Shown: one piece after another, positions 60,904 to 64,000 of the stretch
How positions within the stretch are numbered: position 1 is the first letter of the stretch
Layout of the letters: each line of letters begins with the position of its first letter
Origin: Takifugu bimaculatus
Taxonomy: Eukaryota; Chordata; Actinopteri; Tetraodontiformes; Tetraodontidae
DNA: 64,000 nucleotides
NCBI GenBank assembly: GCA_004026145.2
Contig: CP034994.1
Location: 13,501,900-13,565,899 of the forward strand
Reading direction: 5' to 3'
Notes under the pieces: model-generated
Seen by the model: the letters and a program-made list of their open reading frames with translations, nothing else
Told to the model about the DNA's origin: nothing
Databases searched by the model: none
Made by a program: the position numbers and the translations under genes

Positions 60904-63900
60904 TTTTTTTCAAGCTCACGGTGACCCAAGGAAAAAATAGGAGCTATGAGTTAGTCCAACATTTTTGCTGCAAATAAAGGCACTAAATTCAGCAAGCATT
61001 GATTTGCACCTAAAAACTGACTTAAACCTGGAACTTTAGGTACGTGCATTTGTATGAAATGACTGGAAACCTCACATATTCACGTTCTTTCGTCCTGCCT
61101 TTGAATTGATTTGTTCGAATTAAGATCGGGCTGTAACAGGAAGAGTGCGCAGGCAGGTAGGAAATGCGAGAAGTTGTAACCTATATTGTTGAGCTTTTAC
61201 AAATACAGTCAAGGAGATAAGAGTAATACCCCCGCAGCTTTCTGGGAAACTGGGGTCTGATTTACAAACACAAAACTGATATAAAATCTATTTCCCTGGA
61301 AATAGAAGAAATAATCTCCCCCCTTTTATGTTGCAATGAGAGAAGCTGTGTCTGGGGAGGAGAAATAGAATTGTTTGTTGCTGATGCGCCGGTGGAATGG
61401 CTGCATCTGCACGCCGTTCTTGGATGTGAAGGCGGAGCCCCGGAGAATTTAGCAGATATGCGACCCTGGAGATTCTCACTGCGGGCCTGATTTAGGCATC
61501 CAGACATGGATGCAGACACGTGCCAGAAGTCCTCCGTGGTTTATTTTGGGTTGGAGGCAGGAAATTCAGCCGGAAATTTAAGACCTGCTCAATAATCGCT
61601 GAATTTATCTTTGCCAAAATAAAAAAAAAGTCATTTCATTCGCAGAGTGGAAATCGCTGATTGCGATGCATTCCTCAGGAAAAGGCACCATTCGTGAAAT
61701 CACCGTTTTAAAACGAGACTAACGATGTGTTATTGCCTGAATGTATAAACAGGATAGCAATAAACACACAACAAATATCCAGATACATCAGGTTTAGCCC
61801 TCCGTGACTCTTTCCTGCTGATGAACAAGGAAATCACTGTAACAGCAGAAAGAAGACTCCCGGCTGCACTGTGGAGCAGGAAAATCTGCACAAAAGCCAA
61901 TTAAAAGAAGAAACAGTCACTTAAATGCCAGATGTAAAGGTAACAAATGACATAATGAAGACAAAATGCTGTTTGCTGCGGCTCTGGAATTTAAAAAGTC
62001 CTCATCGTGATCACGTAACGATGAGGCAGTTAAAACACAATTACAGCCGACACAGGCTCAGACTGCATTTTAACCAGCTGTTCGAGTGCACGTGACGCGC
62101 CCAAAACGCTCCTTCTGCTGGGTTCATCGAGTGATGGGCGCCAACTCGCCACCACAACAGAGCTGCTGTTACGCCTGCTGACGCTGCAGCACCATGAGCC
62201 TGTAGGATCATCAAAAGATCAAAAGGACACACAGCCTCAAAACACCGGAACCACCGCCCGTTTTCATTCTTTCCCCCTGATGCGCACTGAAGATCTGAGT
62301 GGAGGAGCAACTTTAAATGAGTATCGGATGAAAGGTGCTGACGTTGTCATTTGGCAGCTTTGGTATCTAAAGAGCAGGTTTGACAGCTTCAGTTTAGATA
62401 AGAAAACATTTTAGTGGGTTTGGGAACGCTGCTGCTGACTTCTAAAGATTGTTGCCTCACAAGTCCAATTTTTTCAAGATTTTTCTCACATTTTCTCTTA
62501 AATAACACTCAAATGACTTAAATATGTCCAATCCATCCCAAAACTCCCCTCTTTTTTATTTCCTCTATATTACAGTGACTTTCTGTCTGGTTGGTGTATT
62601 TCATGATGTTGCTAATGCTAATAACAGTGAGAGGACTGGCCAGAACTAGTAGCGCTGTCTCCATGGCAACAGCTGAGAGGAGCTGGCACCATTTCACCTT
62701 CCAAAATTTGCCTTCAACATTTTGCCCCGTGTAGTTAAACTTTGATCTCAGTAGTGCGCGTGCACACACATGCACACACACAACAAGGGCGACACATACG
62801 CACGCGCGTGCACATACACACACAGAACCTGAGCAAGAACCAACTGTGAGCCATCATTAACCCACATGTAGCAGCGCTCCGGCGTGGCCTGAGGTCCTGA
62901 CTGAGTCAAGCTGCCTTTTTCCACCCAGACAGGAGAGCAGCTGCACAGACACTCGGAGTGAATTTACCCTAATCATTTCAAAACTCAGACACAATATCAC
63001 CACGTTGGTGTCTGACATTTTCCCTTCGAACGGAGGAGACGGGTGTGCAGCGGCAGCAGCTGTTCGGAAGGCTGACTGCTGGAGCTACGGCGTCTGGGTG
63101 ATGAATCCTCCCAATCTATTTCCCCGGCTGTGTTTACTGGCCAGAGATCTCAGAGGATTAGCTCATATTCCCATGTGGCCGAGTAAGAATCTGCGCTTTT
63201 GCCGAGGTCCTCAAACGTCCGATCCGTCTTCCGTGTGATACATCACTCGCACATCTCTGCCATTGGCAAAGCCTCGCCGAGCACACTGAAATGTGTCCAG
63301 ATCTTCCAGCCATTCTCCCAGTAACTATCCCTGAAACCCTGGAGGAGCGACCCCCCCCCCCTCTCGTTTACCATCGCTGGCATATTTAGACGTCCTGTCA
63401 GGACAGATTTCAGTCAAAGAACATCTTCCTGTCAGCGCTGTTAGGTGTTAGATGGGCGATGAACCCTTAATAACGTCTCAGTGAGGAAGTGGAAGCCTTC
63501 GTGGATGCTGCTAAATGAGGCCACGGGCACTGAGGAGACGCTGGCCAACAATCGTCATCTGCCCGCTTGACCGGGCTAAAGGACGGCGGTCAGGCGAGTC
63601 ATGTGACTGCCATCACTGCCATCAAATCAATCAACAGGGCAACACGTGCACGTGGGTTTATGTATAACCGTGAGGTTGGGACCTATGCGAGCAGGCCGTT
63701 CCACCCGGGATGTGTGCTTCATATAGAGGAGCATAACTCAGATGCCTCATAAAATCGGTGAGCATCAGCCTGGTGGTTGTGGAAACACACAGCAGCAAGC
63801 AGGCTCTAATAGGAAAAAGCTCTGTAAGACTTACAGGAGCATTAAAAGAGCATTTAGGATACAAGGTGGTCGAAGGCAACAACAATTGGGTTCAGCACAA

Positions 63901-64000
63901 CGGCGCTAAATCAAGCCGCGTGAAGCCAGTGCAGCCAGCAAACGGGGTATAATCACATTCTGCAGAGTTTTAGCCGAATGTCCAAAGTCAGGCTCTGCTG

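Larger units (their letters stand above)
47111..64000. other. Non-coding flank downstream of the TAFA gene
   Basis: No frame resembles a known protein on either strand. It contains the listed microsatellites and the repeat near 59.3 kb. CpG-enriched patches occur at 55970-56420 and 58380-58620, and AT-rich TAATTA-type patches near 55660-55820. A weak exon-like piece (acceptor CTCTTTCTACAG before 49060) has no recognisable product. Confidence 0.55.

Overview
The window is vertebrate nuclear DNA, most likely from a teleost fish. The signs are long non-coding stretches, many (CA)n/(TG)n microsatellites, GT-AG introns with pyrimidine-tract acceptors, decayed DNA transposons, and repeat signatures common in fish genomes. 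Nothing bacterial or phage-like is present: no operons and no ribosome binding sites. Nearly all long open frames are chance or microsatellite frames and are left out.

The one protein-coding gene I can support is a member of the TAFA (FAM19A) family of secreted, chemokine-like brain proteins, on the plus strand. I assembled it by hand from four coding exons: 25547-25646 (start codon and signal peptide), 41467-41616, 43364-43488 and 46309-46320 (only Val-Thr-Arg-stop). A 3' UTR runs to a poly(A) signal at 47083-47088. The joined frame is 387 nt (128 residues plus stop). The phases agree at every junction and the ten cysteines follow the TAFA spacing exactly. The sequence is closest to vertebrate TAFA3/TAFA2, and I lean to tafa3. 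One or more non-coding 5' exons and the promoter must lie upstream of 25546 but could not be located.

Layout: 1-2456 has no recognisable gene. 2457-3235 is a very long imperfect CAG/CTG array. 3236-12900 is non-coding with several dinucleotide repeats. 12890-13080 is a dispersed fish repeat. 13935-15070 is a broken pogo/Tigger-like transposon with an internal 33-bp minisatellite and a 28-bp perfect palindrome. 15371-16150 holds remains of a coiled-coil frame and a Myb/SANT-like frame. 16200-25545 is upstream of the TAFA start codon. 25647-41466 is the 15.8-kb first coding intron, with a CpG-rich block near 36 kb and a 158-bp (TG)n(AG)n tract ending 466 bp before the next exon. 47110-64000 is a non-coding flank with microsatellites and one dispersed repeat near 59.3-59.7 kb.

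I found no second gene, tRNA, rRNA or CRISPR array. No undescribed system could be demonstrated. The most useful result is the complete TAFA gene model, including a signal-peptide exon too short to show up as a long open frame.
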